A stretch of 64,000 nt of DNA. Source: Galerina marginata (lineage: Eukaryota > Basidiomycota > Agaricomycetes > Agaricales > Galerinaceae). Positions 46,201 to 57,320 of this stretch are shown here, piece by piece. Location: contig JAECYW010000002.1 in assembly GCA_023014335.1 (NCBI GenBank), positions 2,418,001 to 2,482,000 on the forward strand, written 5' to 3'. The notes beneath the pieces are model-generated. The model was given only the letters and a program-made list of their open reading frames with translations. It was not told where the DNA came from and searched no databases. Each line of letters starts with the position of its first letter. Positions within the stretch are counted from its first letter, which is position 1. The position numbers were made by a program, and so were the translations under genes.

Positions 46201-47655
46201 ACAAGTTGTTTTGGCCAAAATACAACAATCGTTGCCGGAGATGAAGAGGGATGGAAGCAACGTCCTTTCTTCGCTTTGGGCCACGCTGTTATATGCCGAA
46301 AACTCAACCTCTAGGTCTGGAGGTGTTCTTCCACAAGCAGAATTCATTCCGAGACTCGCAAAGTCATTACAAGAATCCCCCGACCAAGTCATAACTGACT
46401 TCGAAGAAATCCGGAAATATAGTGTGTATACATTTTCCTAAGCGCAAAACCCATACAGCAAATATAACCTTTCTCAAAAGTGACGGTTCCGACTGGTATA
46501 AGGTTCTCAGTCACCGGAAATGTTCTAAGCCTGAAGGAACCAAGAAGTATCTGGGGGAAACATTTCTCATCTGTCATCCCAGTCAGTTTTTTTTAATTCA
46601 TGCCGGAAACCCTTATATGATTTCTAATCGAAGTTACAAGTCTGTACCTTTGTCCCCAGTCCCTCTTGCTTCAGAAACACTCAGCGACGTTGGAAGGAAT
46701 CTTTCTCGAAAGGTTAAAAATACTTTTCCATTCACTTCACCTTTTTGACGACTTTGTCTTGCCTAGGCAATTGTCATGAGTCTTCCAACTATTGAAAGCT
46801 CCTTTGTCACCCATACTGCCAAGGGTATTCAAGGGTTTGATCACCCTGAATATCCTGCCATCCGTGTAGCTCTTGAGGTCCTTAACGCGACTGAAAGTTA
46901 TCTTTGGGTGAGTAATTCTATCTAACAACTTTGTATCGGTTCTGAAACACGTCTAGCGTTATATTCGGGGCTCGGGGCTGGCCTATGGTGCATATGCATC
47001 ATTGGATGTGGAAGCTGGATTCCTTACATTTTCTCTATACCGAGTAAGTGAATAATAATCCAATGGCGTTATCTGATGTTACCTTGCAGAGTTCAAACAG
47101 CATGAAAGCCTTTGAAGAGGCTGCCAAAGTAATTAGAGGCTTAGTAGATGGCTCGGTATGATGCACGTGTTTCATGATTTCTAGAAGACGTCTGATTCCG
47201 ATTGACTAGATTGCATTCGATGAAACTATCCTCGATGCCGCGAAGAGTACTATAGTATATGGAGTTGCGAAGAATGTCTCCACCGCTGGAAGAGCTGTAG
47301 GTTCGAATCTCTTGCTGGATAAAACCTATGCTCAAAAAATTTTTAGGCCATGGTATCCTTTACAAACCAGGCCCTGAAAGGTGTCCCAAGGACTCATCAA
47401 GTTGACCTATTAGAAAAATACCAGCTCATTAGTAAAGAGGATGTCCTCGCAGCTCTTCAAAAGCATTTCTTGTCCCTGTTCGATCCTTCGGCTTCCGTTG
47501 CTGTTGTGGTCACAGCACCTGGAAAAGCCGACGACATTGGGGATGGGTTGAAAGACATTGGTTTTGAAGTGACAAAGAAGGTTATGGAGGTTGACCCGAG
47601 TGAAATGGAAGATAGTGACGGCAGTGATAGTGAGGCTTCCAGTGATACTCGGTGA
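43215..47655 (+). CDS. M16 zinc metalloprotease, C05D11.1/YOL098C (Sdd3) type
   Basis: Starting at the ATG at 43215, the first 45 residues are Arg-rich with few acids (MQRLSSILRRFPTRGTLSPL), which looks like a mitochondrial presequence; a downstream ATG (MSMTEPVESFGNYDLVKRVK) could give a cytosolic form. The inverted zinc motif is CPHTLEHLVFMGSEKYPFKG (HxxEH). GTNAWTDTDHTAYTVSTAGE follows, with a downstream acidic VVYSEMQGRENTS holding the third ligand. Many exons encode the C-terminal M16C half, ending FEVTKKVMEVDPSEMEDSDG and an acidic tail. The motif wording matches the poorly studied YOL098C family more than PreP/Cym1 (HxLEH followed by TVLCGS). It converges with NUFIP1 with only 23 bp between stop codons. 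Confidence 0.88.
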
Positions 47656-47678
47656 TTGTAATTGTCAAATGTTACTAG

Positions 47679-49002
47679 TCACTCAAAGGGCTCAGCTATT
47701 CCATCCCTTTCTGTGTTCTCTAAAGCAACAACTTGGATCTTCTTACCCTCAGCAACCTGTCCAGGCCTCAGTTCTACATCGTGGAGAAAGTCATTGTCCA
47801 CCAAAAACCGGATAGCTTGAGAGAGGTTAGACACTGTTACCCGTATTTCAGGAAACAGTAACTTGCACACTAATCAGCAATTTGTTGACGGAGACTATCA
47901 TCAAAACCAACTCACATTGCGCAAAAGGGTAGGGCGAGAAGCAAACGGGTTGTTTGGTGGAATCTTGGGCTGGGGCCGAGCAGTCTTACAGCCCCTAGCG
48001 TCTCTTGATGTAGGCCTAGCCGCTTGGTTAATCGTCACATCTGGAGGTAGATTATCGGAAGGCAGTTGTTCTGCAGGTACAATTTTCGAAGAGACCGCCT
48101 CAGGTTCGTCCCCATCATCACCGGAATCAGACTCAGAGTCAGATGCAACAGAAGGAGGTGGCATTATCTTGTGGACCTCCGGAAGGACTCATTTTTTTTT
48201 GCCTTTCCAGGCCATCCAGAGTCTTGTTCTCTTTGCTGTCCATCGTCTGTTCTACGTTTTTTTCCATGGTTATTCCTAAACTTGTTGTTTTTTCGGTGGT
48301 CGGTGTTGGATGAAGCAGAAATTTCGATATTCCGACGTTTACTAGGCCGACCGATCTCGGTGAGGTCAAGTTGGCCGCGCGCAGCTGCTTCTTCTAATTT
48401 ACGTTTTTTATCATCAATGCGCTCGGCCGTTGGAAAACGCCTTTTTCGTTCTGCTATCCATGCCTCTAGGACTTCGGGAGAATCTAAAATGATGTTTGTT
48501 CCTTGAATGGGAACGAGTTTTCTGATATTAGAACAGACAGTCAACTCGGAAATTTATTGTCAAGGCTGAGGTGAATAGCGTACCCTTTCAAGCTAGGGTC
48601 GGCGTCCCATTCATTTTTGTTCTTGCGCTTTCCCCAGCCAGGAGGGTATATGAGGTGACGATCCATCATATGTATCTCCACAGTTTTGTGGGATCCAGTA
48701 AATGTGCAGCCAGGATGAGAACAGCGATTATTACCAGCCTGGTACCAGATTGGTTGCGTGTTGTTATTCCATACCCCTAAACTAGAACTTTCTTGCATGG
48801 TATAGTTCGCATTGCGATTTTGACCGCCGTGGGTGGGTAAATGGGATGCAACGGAGGGTGGTGTTTGCTGGTAAGCCTGGACATAGTGAGAGTTATAATA
48901 CGCCGGGTATGACGGACCAGGTTGAGGGTATAAGGTATTCAAGGACGAGGCTGGCTGGGGAGGAAGAGAAGGATGGGCTGGAGGCAGTGACGACTTGTAC
49001 AT
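47679..49002 (-). CDS. NUFIP1: NUFIP1-like box C/D snoRNP assembly factor
   Basis: I start at the ATG complementary to 49000-49002 (MYKSSLPPAHPSLPPQPASS); upstream in-frame sequence is possible but not convincing. A Tyr/Gln/Pro-rich N-region precedes one C2H2-type finger (RCSHPGCTFTGSHKTVEIHM, MDRHLIYPPGW). After an intron comes the NUFIP1 signature: KLVPIQGTNIILDSPEVLEA, WIAERKRRFPTAERIDDKKR. Ser/Asp-rich acidic and basic stretches follow. Two more introns lead to FPEIRVTVSNLSQAIRFLVD, a terminal segment conserved in fungal homologues as I remember them. NUFIP1/Rsa1 links the R2TP chaperone to snoRNP proteins such as Snu13 in the nucleus. It is convergent with the M16 protease. Confidence 0.87.
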
Positions 49003-49573
49003 GGCACACTGAAGCAGTGAAGCTTGAGTTGCAAAAAACAGGGGAAATAGTGCTGAAGCCGTCACATGACCATTATAAAATAAGAACGCGTCGTGACGTA
49101 GTCCAAGATTTTTGGCGCTCAAAATGGAAAAAGATCTATACAATATATATTTTCTTCTAGACGAATAATGCTCAGCAAAGGGCATTTCATGGCATTTTGA
49201 ATGACTGATCTATGATACGCAGCAAGTATACGACGAAAGCAGTATCATAAAAGGGTCAGCGAGTACGTAGTCAGGACAGTTGTACAGGGGGAAGAGCATT
49301 AACGGGTGGAAATGGGGGTCATGAATGTTCGGCGGTTTTGGCGGAAGGAATTTCGGATCAAGAAAGGGACGACTTCAAGGTGCTAGGAGGAATATGAGGA
49401 CGGAAGGGAGAGGCACAACGAGCGAACAAGAATACTGAAAGGATTCGGGCGAGAAATGTGAATGACAATGGTCGGGATCTTCGAGCTCGACCCGATCCCA
49501 TTGGGATCATCCTGCCACGATTCATCCGGAGACGAGGGATGTCGAGCCTCTGGCCGTCTCGACCAGCCTGAGA
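49003..49573. other. NUFIP1 promoter / KH-protein 3' flank
   Basis: This is 571 bp between two minus-strand genes. A GA-rich stretch at about 49320-49460 suits a 3'UTR or promoter. No additional gene was supported. Confidence 0.45.
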
Positions 49574-50702
49574 TTAATCCTGGGTTTCAGCTTGCTGCTG
49601 AGCTTCCCTTCCAACTCGCCTCTCCTTCTCGCTCTCCAACTGGTTGTACAACAAAAATAGGGCCTTCTCGTTGGCCTCGGGAGTGCCCACAATGGTGAAC
49701 ATCCTTTCACCAGTCTCATCGTGCGGGGCCTTCGCGATGGAAATCTTGGATCCGGACAAACGGCGGATTTCGGTGATTTTAGTCCCACTCCGTCCGATGA
49801 TGCAGCCAACCATGTCAGATGGAATGGAGATATTTTGGGTGCGCAGGTTCGCCGCGGGCGGACTCGAGATAGGTGAATGAGGGTTTGAGGGTGATCCCGG
49901 CGGCGACGCGCGGCCTCGAGGGTTAGCATCGCCATTGCCTCGACGAGTTCCGGCATATGAGGATGAATAGCTGTGGCCACGACGGTTGCCTCCACGCTCG
50001 TCATTTGGTCCTGGGTGGAAGAGAACAGTACCCTAGACCTCGCTCCCAGTCTTCCAGTAAGCATTTACCAATCTCCTCTACTGCACGCCCTATGGCCTCG
50101 GGTGAACCCTGCACCTCGACAATGCGCTCAGTTGATTGAGGTAGCATTTCCTTTGAGGCCACCATACGCGCACCGGAGCCATCCTGGATGGCTTTTATTT
50201 TGAGGCCATTGCGACCAATGATGGTGCCCATCAAGTTGTGCGAGATCAAAAGTCGGATGGAGGTGTGAAGAGAAGGGGACGAAGTTGAAACTGGAGAGGA
50301 AGGGGCGGACGCAACGAGTTGGGAGATGATGAGATTGTAGGCCTAAGAGACATAAGATAAACATGATAAAAAGAATGGGAAAATCGACGAACTTTAGAGA
50401 CGGCCTCGACAGAACCAGTCACTGTGAGAACACGTTCATGGACACCTGGGATGACTTTGCTGACACCAGCTTTCACCCCAGTCTGATCTCTCAAATCGGC
50501 AACGTTTTTTCCAGCCTTTCCAATGATGACGCCGGCGTCCTTTGTGCTGACGAGTGCACGCAAAGTTAAAGTGTCGTGAGGAGACGGAGACGGCGAGCGG
50601 GATGGAGCTGGAGAGGCTGGAAAAAAAAATACGGTGAGTCAGGGCTAATATAATAGCAACAGAAGAATAACCATTTTCGTGTCTGGGGGAGTCGGAGGGC
50701 AT
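49574..50702 (-). CDS. Three-KH-domain RNA-binding protein (PCBP/hnRNP-K/E, Pbp2-like)
   Basis: The start is the ATG complementary to 50700-50702 (MPSDSPRHEN, then an intron). Three KH domains follow, each with an intact GxxG loop: KDAGVIIGKAGKNVADLRDQ, SHNLMGTIIGRNGLKIKAIQ and PSDMVGCIIGRSGTKITEIR. KH1 is interrupted near its end by an intron (EAVSK to AYNLIISQLVASA). A Gly/Arg/Ser-rich linker (RRGNGDANPRGRASPPGSP) lies between KH2 and KH3. The tail is a Glu/Gln-rich helix (SEKERRVGREAQQQAETQD) and the stop is complementary to 49574-49576. PCBP-like proteins bind C-rich mRNA elements and control stability or translation; fission yeast Rnc1 and budding yeast Pbp2/Hek2 are relatives. Its targets are unknown. 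Confidence 0.9.
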
Positions 50703-50988
50703 GGTGGGAGAGGAGGAGGAAGGAGATGAGATATGGCAGGTAAGAGTCAAGGATAAAATCCAAATATCCCTCGGAAAGAAAACTCTTTTCCTCTCGGACT
50801 TGGCCGAACCGCTGATGGTCCCGTTCCCTATAGCGCTCTTGACTCATTTCTCAGATCTTACTCATTCATCATGGCAGTATGTAATGGCATGTCATATCAT
50901 CAACGCGCGCAGCAGCACGTCTGGTCGACCTAGTGTAGTACATATGGTGCATAACGCGAAAAGGCTCTCGAATTAGCAAAAAACTACT

Positions 50989-51750
50989 CTAGTATCCCAG
51001 TTGGGTGAGCTGTTCAAACGACGGTGCGACATCTGCAACGGCCTTTTGACGCAATTTGATGGCGGTCAACTGATAGTTTTGCGTGTAAGTTTAAATCTAC
51101 TATCATCCGATATTACACACCTTGCGCTCGTGGAACGCCTGGGCCTTAATCTTTCTCTTTTCTTCAAGGCGATCCACAACATCTTTGTATCCCCAGCCAA
51201 CCTCGTGTGAGAGACGCTGGGCACCGTGTAAACAAAATCATAGGGTGGAACAGGGTCTGTAACATACCTTCACCGTGCAGTATTTGCGACCGGGTTTCAG
51301 CCTCAATACCCGCAACGCCTCAGGAACAACCATGCGCTTCTTCTTGTCGTATGGTGGGGGAACACCCTCGAAGAGCTTAAGCCTCTCAAGAGCAGCAGCA
51401 CCCCGTGCGCTCTTATGAGGGGTCATGCCCCGGATAGCTCGGTAAAGAATCTTGGACGGGGCACGGTGATGGAATGGGCCAGACTTTTTGGGGATTAACG
51501 ATGTGGCGCTTGTGGAGGAAGTTATGATAGCGAAGCTGAGGACAATGCTATTAAGGACTGCATCTGGAGTCATAATCAAGCAGCAGCGTACTTTGTTTCG
51601 GAAGAAGCTACCGGAAATGTTGATTTCCTCGCATCTGACCACTACAATTTTCTGTCCAGAGAGAATCTGCTTCGAGATAATTGAAGCCAGTCGACCAAGG
51701 AGGTGACCCTTGCCATCAATGACGATGGGTGTCGACGAGAAAGTGGCCAT
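50989..51750 (-). CDS. RPL16: 60S ribosomal protein uL13 (L16/L13a)
   Basis: It starts at the ATG complementary to 51748-51750 ([20 protein letters not shown]), with the uL13 phrase [20 protein letters not shown] and [15 protein letters not shown] before the first intron. [40 protein letters not shown] and [20 protein letters not shown] follow. A small exon with [24 protein letters not shown] sequence and a last exon ([13 protein letters not shown]) end at TAG complementary to 50989-50991. All expected uL13 blocks are present at normal length (about 200 aa). It is a structural component of the large subunit near the exit side. Confidence 0.95.
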
Positions 51751-52312
51751 TGTCGTGATCTACGCGTCCGAACGATTAATTTTTTTTGGCAAGTTACAAG
51801 GAGAAGACTGGGGCAGACCTATGGGGAGTAGAAGAGGGTATAATTTAGCAGGAGAACTGAAGAACGTCTAGGCGAATCTCACCTTGAGGAGTTGAGCGTT
51901 TACGGCGACTTGCAGTAGCCAATGTGGCTTAACCGTCCTCAAACCTTATCTGCTACTGCACAGTTCCAACCGGCTATTTCCGAATCTCATATTCAGACCA
52001 GTTTTTTCAGCCTCTGTCCTGACAATAACACTTCTAATCATGCCCAGTCCCATTCAATTCTACACAAGGACTTATTCCCAGTCATATAGCTCGTTTCTGG
52101 TCGGGCTTGCCATGTACGACATTTTGTTACCCATTTCTTTCTTTATTAAGACTCAGCTATTGACTATGTTTATTTATAGGCATGATAAGTATTTATTACC
52201 TAATCCTTCGGGGAACGCCGGGATCAGGTAGTTGACATTTAGGTCACGGTTGTCATTTTCCTTCCGCGTCGTTTTTGGATTCGTTGAACTCGTTGCAACG
52301 AAGCAAAACAAA
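51751..52312. other. Divergent promoter region between RPL16 and ACP1
   Basis: This is 562 bp with T-rich and pyrimidine-rich runs near the RPL16 start and a CCAAT-containing patch at about 51917-51921 (AGCCAATGTGG). No coding exon was supported. A plus-strand ATG frame at 52040-52231 looks like chance. Confidence 0.45.
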
Positions 52313-52895
52313 ATGTCTCTCTCTCGTCTTCTGCCAGGCGTTGCTGCCTTCTCTCGCATTACCCGGACCACACAGAATCTCCACCGGAGATGGGTTCCCC
52401 GCGCTATGTATTCGGAAGGTAGCCCAATATCTAAGGACAGCATTACATCTCGTGTTCTCGAGACGTTGAAAGGCTACGAGAAAATCGACCCAGCTAAGGT
52501 TAATATTTCGCAGCTGTCATACACTTCATTGACCTTTTGACGCGTTTTCAGCTCCATGCCAATGCATCCTTCAGAAAAGACCTTGGGTTGGACAGTTTGG
52601 ACGCTGTTGAGGTTATGATGGCTGTTGAAGAGGTATGTGTTGTTCTTCCCTGTCTGAAGTAATTGACCGCCCAATATTGCAGGAGTTCTCTATTGAAATC
52701 CCTGATGCGGAGGCGGATGAGATCCAGACCGTCCAACAAGGTACATTTCTCCTCATGCTGCGACCCGGGAATACCCATTTACCCTCTTTGCAGCCATTGA
52801 CTACATCGCGAAAACCCCTGAAGGTTTGACCTCTTGCATCGCCACGTTTCTTTTTCCGGCTAACCCATTGTGTTTTCACCCTCGCAGCGCACTAA
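52313..52895 (+). CDS. ACP1: Mitochondrial acyl carrier protein
   Basis: The ATG at 52313 opens an Arg/Ser-rich presequence (MSLSRLLPGVAAFSRITRTT). After ITSRVLETLKGYEKIDPAK and an intron comes the carrier core NASFRKDLGLDSLDAVEVMM, whose serine in DSLD accepts 4'-phosphopantetheine. MAVEEEFSIEIPDAEADEIQ and, over two further introns, AIDYIAKTPEAH follow, ending at TAA 52893-52895. Five exons give about 120 aa, normal for the family. Mitochondrial ACP serves type II fatty acid and lipoate synthesis and is also a complex I and iron-sulfur assembly subunit. Confidence 0.95.
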
Positions 52896-53260
52896 TACGT
52901 CGGAGAAGAATAATTCGGCGGCTCGGGATCATCCGTACTGTACATTGCTCCCACCAATCCTGACATTCTCTAATAACTATTCTGGAATCTCTTGACCTGA
53001 GAGATGTTTGATGTGATGGTAAGATCAATAGAGATGTGACCTATCCTGGAATTTTTGCAAGAAGGAAGCTGAAGACCGAGTGCCGTCAAACATCTGCGTT
53101 ACCTGTTCACTATTCGGCGACTTCCGATTTGGGATTTATTGACCCGCATCGGAATTTCATTCAGAAGTCTTCTCTCCGCGTCCTTCTCATATAAGAAGAC
53201 AGTATACAATCCATGCCATGAATTGATCCCTCCTTGCTGAAAACACTGGAAATTTCCACT
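52896..53260. other. Intergenic region, no gene seen
   Basis: This is 365 bp between ACP1 and the SMP-30 gene, both plus strand. It probably contains a 3'UTR and a promoter. Confidence 0.45.
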
Positions 53261-54555
53261 ATGACATTGACAGCAGACCGAATCATCGTTATTGAACAGC
53301 CCTGGCTCAAAGTTGGTTGCGTTCTTGGAGAGGGTGCGTCCTACGTTCTGTGACAGTGTTCGTTTTGAAATGGAGACATAATAGGCCCGCTGTACGATCC
53401 ATTAACATCCCTCTTACACTTTGTCGATATTTCGGAGAAGAAGGTAATATCTGTTTCACGAACTTCGTGTGATCGCCTTACATCGCTCTTGTCACATAGG
53501 TTTTTCATATTAACATTCAAAACTTCGAACTATCAGTGGAAGAGTTCGAAGTACCAATATCTTGCTTGGCCTTACGGCGCAATGCTCCGGGAGTAAGTCT
53601 TAATAACGGACCACCTGCACAGAATTTCACCTCACAACTATCTAGTTAGCGGGCACTACGGCACAGGGCTTCGCACTGTTGAGCGGGAATTCAACCATCT
53701 CTTACCTCTGCAAACCTCTTTCTCCACAAGACTTACCTTTTACGCGTTTCAACGACGGTGCTTGTGACAGCAAAGGTCGTTTCTTTGCCGGTACAATTTA
53801 TAATCCGGAGAAGGGTATTCCGGGAAAACTTTATAGATACGACCCCGAAACAAGGACTTGCGACGTGGTTGATGAAGGTCCCTTTACAGTATGTTGTTTG
53901 TGAAGTTTGTTACAACAATCCTCGTACCTTTTTTTGTTCCAGGATTCCAATGGTCTCGGCTGGAGTCCTGACGAAAAAACATTGTGAATTTGCCGTTTCT
54001 TGCATTGAACTAAATTGACCAGTTTTCGTTTAGTTATTTCACAGATTCTTTGGTTAATAAAATATACGCGTATGACTACGACGACGGCCACCTTCGTAAC
54101 AGGCGACTTTTTGTCGATGCCATCGAAAAGGGATTTATGGAAAATACGTTCTGTGACGGTCTGTGCATCGACGATGCAGGCGGTATATGGAGTGCGCGGT
54201 AGGATATGAACCAACTTTGATGTTTCCATTGCTTATGAATTGTAGATGGGGGGCATCCAGCATTGTACGTTTCAGCAAGGAAGGCGACCCAGACTTCCAG
54301 ATTCGCATTCCTACTGCCTTGAATGTAACGTCCTGCTGCTTCGGAGGCGCGTTTCTAGCCAGCAAGTTGTATCCCATTTATTGACCCGACTCTCCAGGGG
54401 ATAATAACGACCAAATGTTTATTACCACCGCGCATTGCGGAGCTAATGGTGGGGACGGAAGCCGACAAAAGAGCTACCCCGATTCCGGTCATATTTTCCG
54501 GGCTGATTTATCTGGCCTCTTCAGAGGTTCGGAACGAAGTAAATTTGGGGCGTAG
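53261..54555 (+). CDS. SMP-30/gluconolactonase-like (regucalcin family) protein
   Basis: The ATG at 53261 opens MTLTADRIIVIEQPWLKVGC, then VLGEGPLYDPLTSLLHFVDI, where the E of GEGP is the first metal ligand of the six-bladed propeller. FTRFNDGACDSKGRFFAGTI provides the N-D-G ligand region. DSNGLGWSPDEKTFYFTDSL and FCDGLCIDDAGGIWSARWGA carry the later propeller signature acids. The protein ends LFRGSERSKFGA at TAG 54553-54555. Introns interrupt several blades. Family members hydrolyse lactones or act as luciferin-regenerating-type enzymes. The substrate here cannot be predicted. All expected ligand residues are kept, so it is probably active. Confidence 0.88.
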
Positions 54556-54809
54556 AAACAGGTTGAAGATCTTCTGATTTTTTAAATTGTGGAATAGTGT
54601 AGTAATTATGATGTCGAAACCATGTTTTCGTACTCTGTGTTATGCATAGCCAGTCGAGCACTGCGGTTGAATCGTTCAACGTTCAATAACCAAAGGTCAA
54701 AGCTTATTTTAGGTCGTCATTGATCACGTAAGCAATCGCATCATTATTCTTGAGCTGCACCTGTCGCCCATTCTACTTGTACATCTTTAGATTCCCTACA
54801 CTTGCGGCT

Positions 54810-55820
54810 ATGAAGCATGGAATTGCGTTCCGCAAGTTTTCAAGGACTTCCTCTCATAGAATGCTTATGTTACGGTTCGTTTTTCAACTAAATGCATACT
54901 TCACATCTGACTGGTTCGCAGGAATCTTGTAACTTCGCTATTTGAACATGAACAAATTAAAACCACACTTCCTAAAGCGCGAGACACTGCTAGACTCGCA
55001 GAGAAGGTTAATACCCCTTGAAGTGCATTGTTTTGGGTCTGTTCTCATAGGTCCCGCAGATAATCACTATGGGCAAAAAAGGCGACAATGGCGCGCACGA
55101 ACGCGCCTCTGCGTTCCTCCTGAAGCCTACTGCCCTAACAAAACTCTTTTCAACATTTGCGAAACGATACGCTGAACGTCCGGGGGGGTATACTCGTATA
55201 CACAAGTTTGGAAATCGACAGGGTGACAATGCTCCACACGCTGTTCTTGAACTCGTCGACAATCCCAGAGACTTGCGTTGGGAGATGACCTCAAGGGCCG
55301 TCGGGTGGGAAGTACTGAGAGACAGGCTACGGACAAAGCGTCCAGAGCTTCTGTTGGACAACGGGGCCGACAGAGCCGTGGGTGTTCTGAAGGCGGAACG
55401 GAGTATGGACTTGGAGGAGAAGGGTGTATTGCGATCAAAAACACGTTGGAATGTGCAGAAAGTTCTGCGTTACAGAGGTCAAAACGCAGTTCACGAACTT
55501 GGTAAAATGGCCGCAAACTATGCAGTACGTTTTCGGTCCCTCTCTGCCGATTCTTGGTTTTTCTCATGCAAACAACGTAGGACGAATTGCTTGCAACTCC
55601 CATGGCTTTCAAATCTGTTCACGAGGATTTACAGGCTAACGATCCACGCACTCGTCTTCCTCGCCGCCACGCAGGTCACAAACGAATCGGCGAAACTCGA
55701 CCTGCGATTGTCATAGCGCAAGGTGCTCTCGCGGCTGGCACACCCCAGCAAGTACCCCGAAGGAAAGGGCCCGTGTACAGCTTGGAGAACGCATTGACAG
55801 AAGGTTTTAAGTATTCTTAA
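54810..55820 (+). CDS. MRPL8: Mitochondrial ribosomal protein bL17m
   Basis: The ATG at 54810 opens MKHGIAFRKFSRTSSHRMLM, the invariant L17 start (H-x-x-x-x-R-K-L/F-x-R-x-x-x-H-R). LRNLVTSLFEHEQIKTTLPK and ARDTARLAEKIITMGKKGD follow over two introns and complete the bacterial-type core. A long mitochondrial extension follows (YRGQNAVHELGKMAANYA, and a last exon RRHAGHKRIGETRPAIVIAQ) ending at TAA 55820. The total is about 290 aa, longer than bacterial L17 but usual in fungi. It is part of the mitochondrial large ribosomal subunit. Confidence 0.92.
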
Positions 55821-56134
55821 ATCTGTCGCGTCCGGCTGCGATCGCTTCTAGTCAAGTAATTAAGTACTCTATTGCATCCTAATTCTGTTTTTATACCCCG
55901 ATGGCGATCTTGACCTTCGATTGTGCAAGCATCAGGTGGTTTACATCTGGCGGGCCAAAAAACAATCCCATAAATTAGGCTAATCCTTGGTTATCATAAT
56001 AATATTTTACAGTAAGGTAAGAAATTGTCTCTTCTTCATGCTATCGCGTCGTTGGGCTGCAATGCTCATATGGGTGGGAATATGTATGGAGGGTTGAAGG
56101 AAGGACTAACCGTGAGGCAGACATCTAGCGCTCG
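55821..56134. other. Intergenic region, no gene seen
   Basis: This is 314 bp between two convergent genes (bL17m plus, small protein minus). It is AT-rich and shows no coding signature. Confidence 0.45.
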
Positions 56135-56550
56135 TTATGTTTCGTTCCATACGCTGTATCTTTGGTCTCTCCAGAGACGATCCACGCTCACTCCGTTTGC
56201 AGCAGGGGAGACACTTGAGGACAGTGATTCCGTAGAATTTCCCGTAAATAACTGGGAAATTGAACAATTTATGTCCCTCCACGACCTTGCGCTGGGGGCA
56301 CCGCGTCAGAGAAGTATACAGGCTTAGTGAATTGACGAACTCACGTCACATTAGCAACCTTGGTGCGCGATTTGACAGCGTACTGGTAAGAGGACCCAGA
56401 TTCGAGGATGAGAGTGAGACTTTCTGTGGGCAGCAGCAGGACAACACGACTTGTCTGTCTACCATAGTCTCTAAGTAGTTGGATAGAAACAGGGTCGTGC
56501 ATATCGTTCGTAAGATCGAGAAGAATGTCGTAGCTTTGCAGAGCTGGCAT
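56135..56550 (-). CDS. Small conserved agaric protein, copy A (120 aa)
   Basis: Exon 1 (56345-56550) encodes MPALQSYDILLDLTNDMHDP, LLLPTESLTLILESGSSYQY and AVKSRTKVANVT. A 53-nt intron (56292-56344) in codon phase 2 leads to exon 2 (56135-56291), SWRDINCSISQLF to the end SVWNET. The N-terminal 85 residues align along their length with the protein at 59988-60404, including FEILL/YDILL, NDM..P, the LLxPE/TES core, GS-Y-Y, and W-R/K-DI. The intron position is the same. There is no signal peptide or membrane helix. I do not recognise the family; a compact beta-rich fold is plausible from the alternating hydrophobic pattern. Confidence 0.75.
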
Positions 56551-57320
56551 GAGGGGTATTCAGAGGTGACGCTGAGGGAAATGGCTGGCGTTCCGGACGC
56601 GGCTATGAAGAAAGATAAAATAAAATAAAAATACAGCTCAGCTGGAGAAGAAAACCGGGGGAAGAACCAGTTTATGCTCGCGCGCTCTTGTTTATTTAAA
56701 GCCAGATGGATCTCGATCTTGAGAGACGGAGGACGACTATATACAATTGAAATCTCGAGAAAAATCGATACAATAGTATCGGTTAGACCTCGACAATAGT
56801 CGGCGAGAGAAATGGATCCCCAGAGAAGTCAGACAGGGATTTTTTAATAAGGAAGAATTGAGATACGAGTGGGGATTGCCACGGTTCAGTTTATTGTCTT
56901 GACCTGAGTGAGAAGATGATCTCTGTCACAGGGACCCAAGGGGTGATCGCGGCAATGAACTAACGCAACGCGGACTGTCCAGAAGGGTAGCCATGTCCAT
57001 GCAGGTACAATGAGGCTGCGTGTATTTCTGCAGGAAGGCGGAGACGGCATAGGCTAGAGTTAGAGGAATCTGGGGAAAATCCTTCTTCATGATCAAGAAA
57101 CGCCTGCCTCATGTATGATCTGTCATCGCGGTCCGATTCTCGCCATCCCATCACATGGCAATGGATGCTCAACAGTATGAGTGAATGATTATACCAGCTA
57201 CTAGTCTAATGTACAAATGTCCGAGGCCTTCCTGTGGATATTTATATGTCCGTGAATGTAATCCAAATCGTAAATCTCAAGTCAAGAGCCGTATCAGATA
57301 AACATGTGCGTGATCGCGGG
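56551..57320. other. Intergenic region upstream of small-protein copy A
   Basis: This 770-bp stretch is GA-rich between about 56690 and 56830 (many CTCGA/TCGAG words). A minus-strand frame at 56960-57172 has no conserved motif. TTTATTTAAAG near 56691 could be a TATA-like element for copy A. Nothing more specific was seen. Confidence 0.4.

Noticed and set aside
52040..52231. Short plus-strand ATG frame upstream of ACP1
   Set aside because: Its composition looks like untranslated sequence, with no motif or splice support.
56960..57172. 70-codon minus-strand frame
   Set aside because: It starts at a non-ATG codon, shows no motif and does not resemble the nearby small-protein family.
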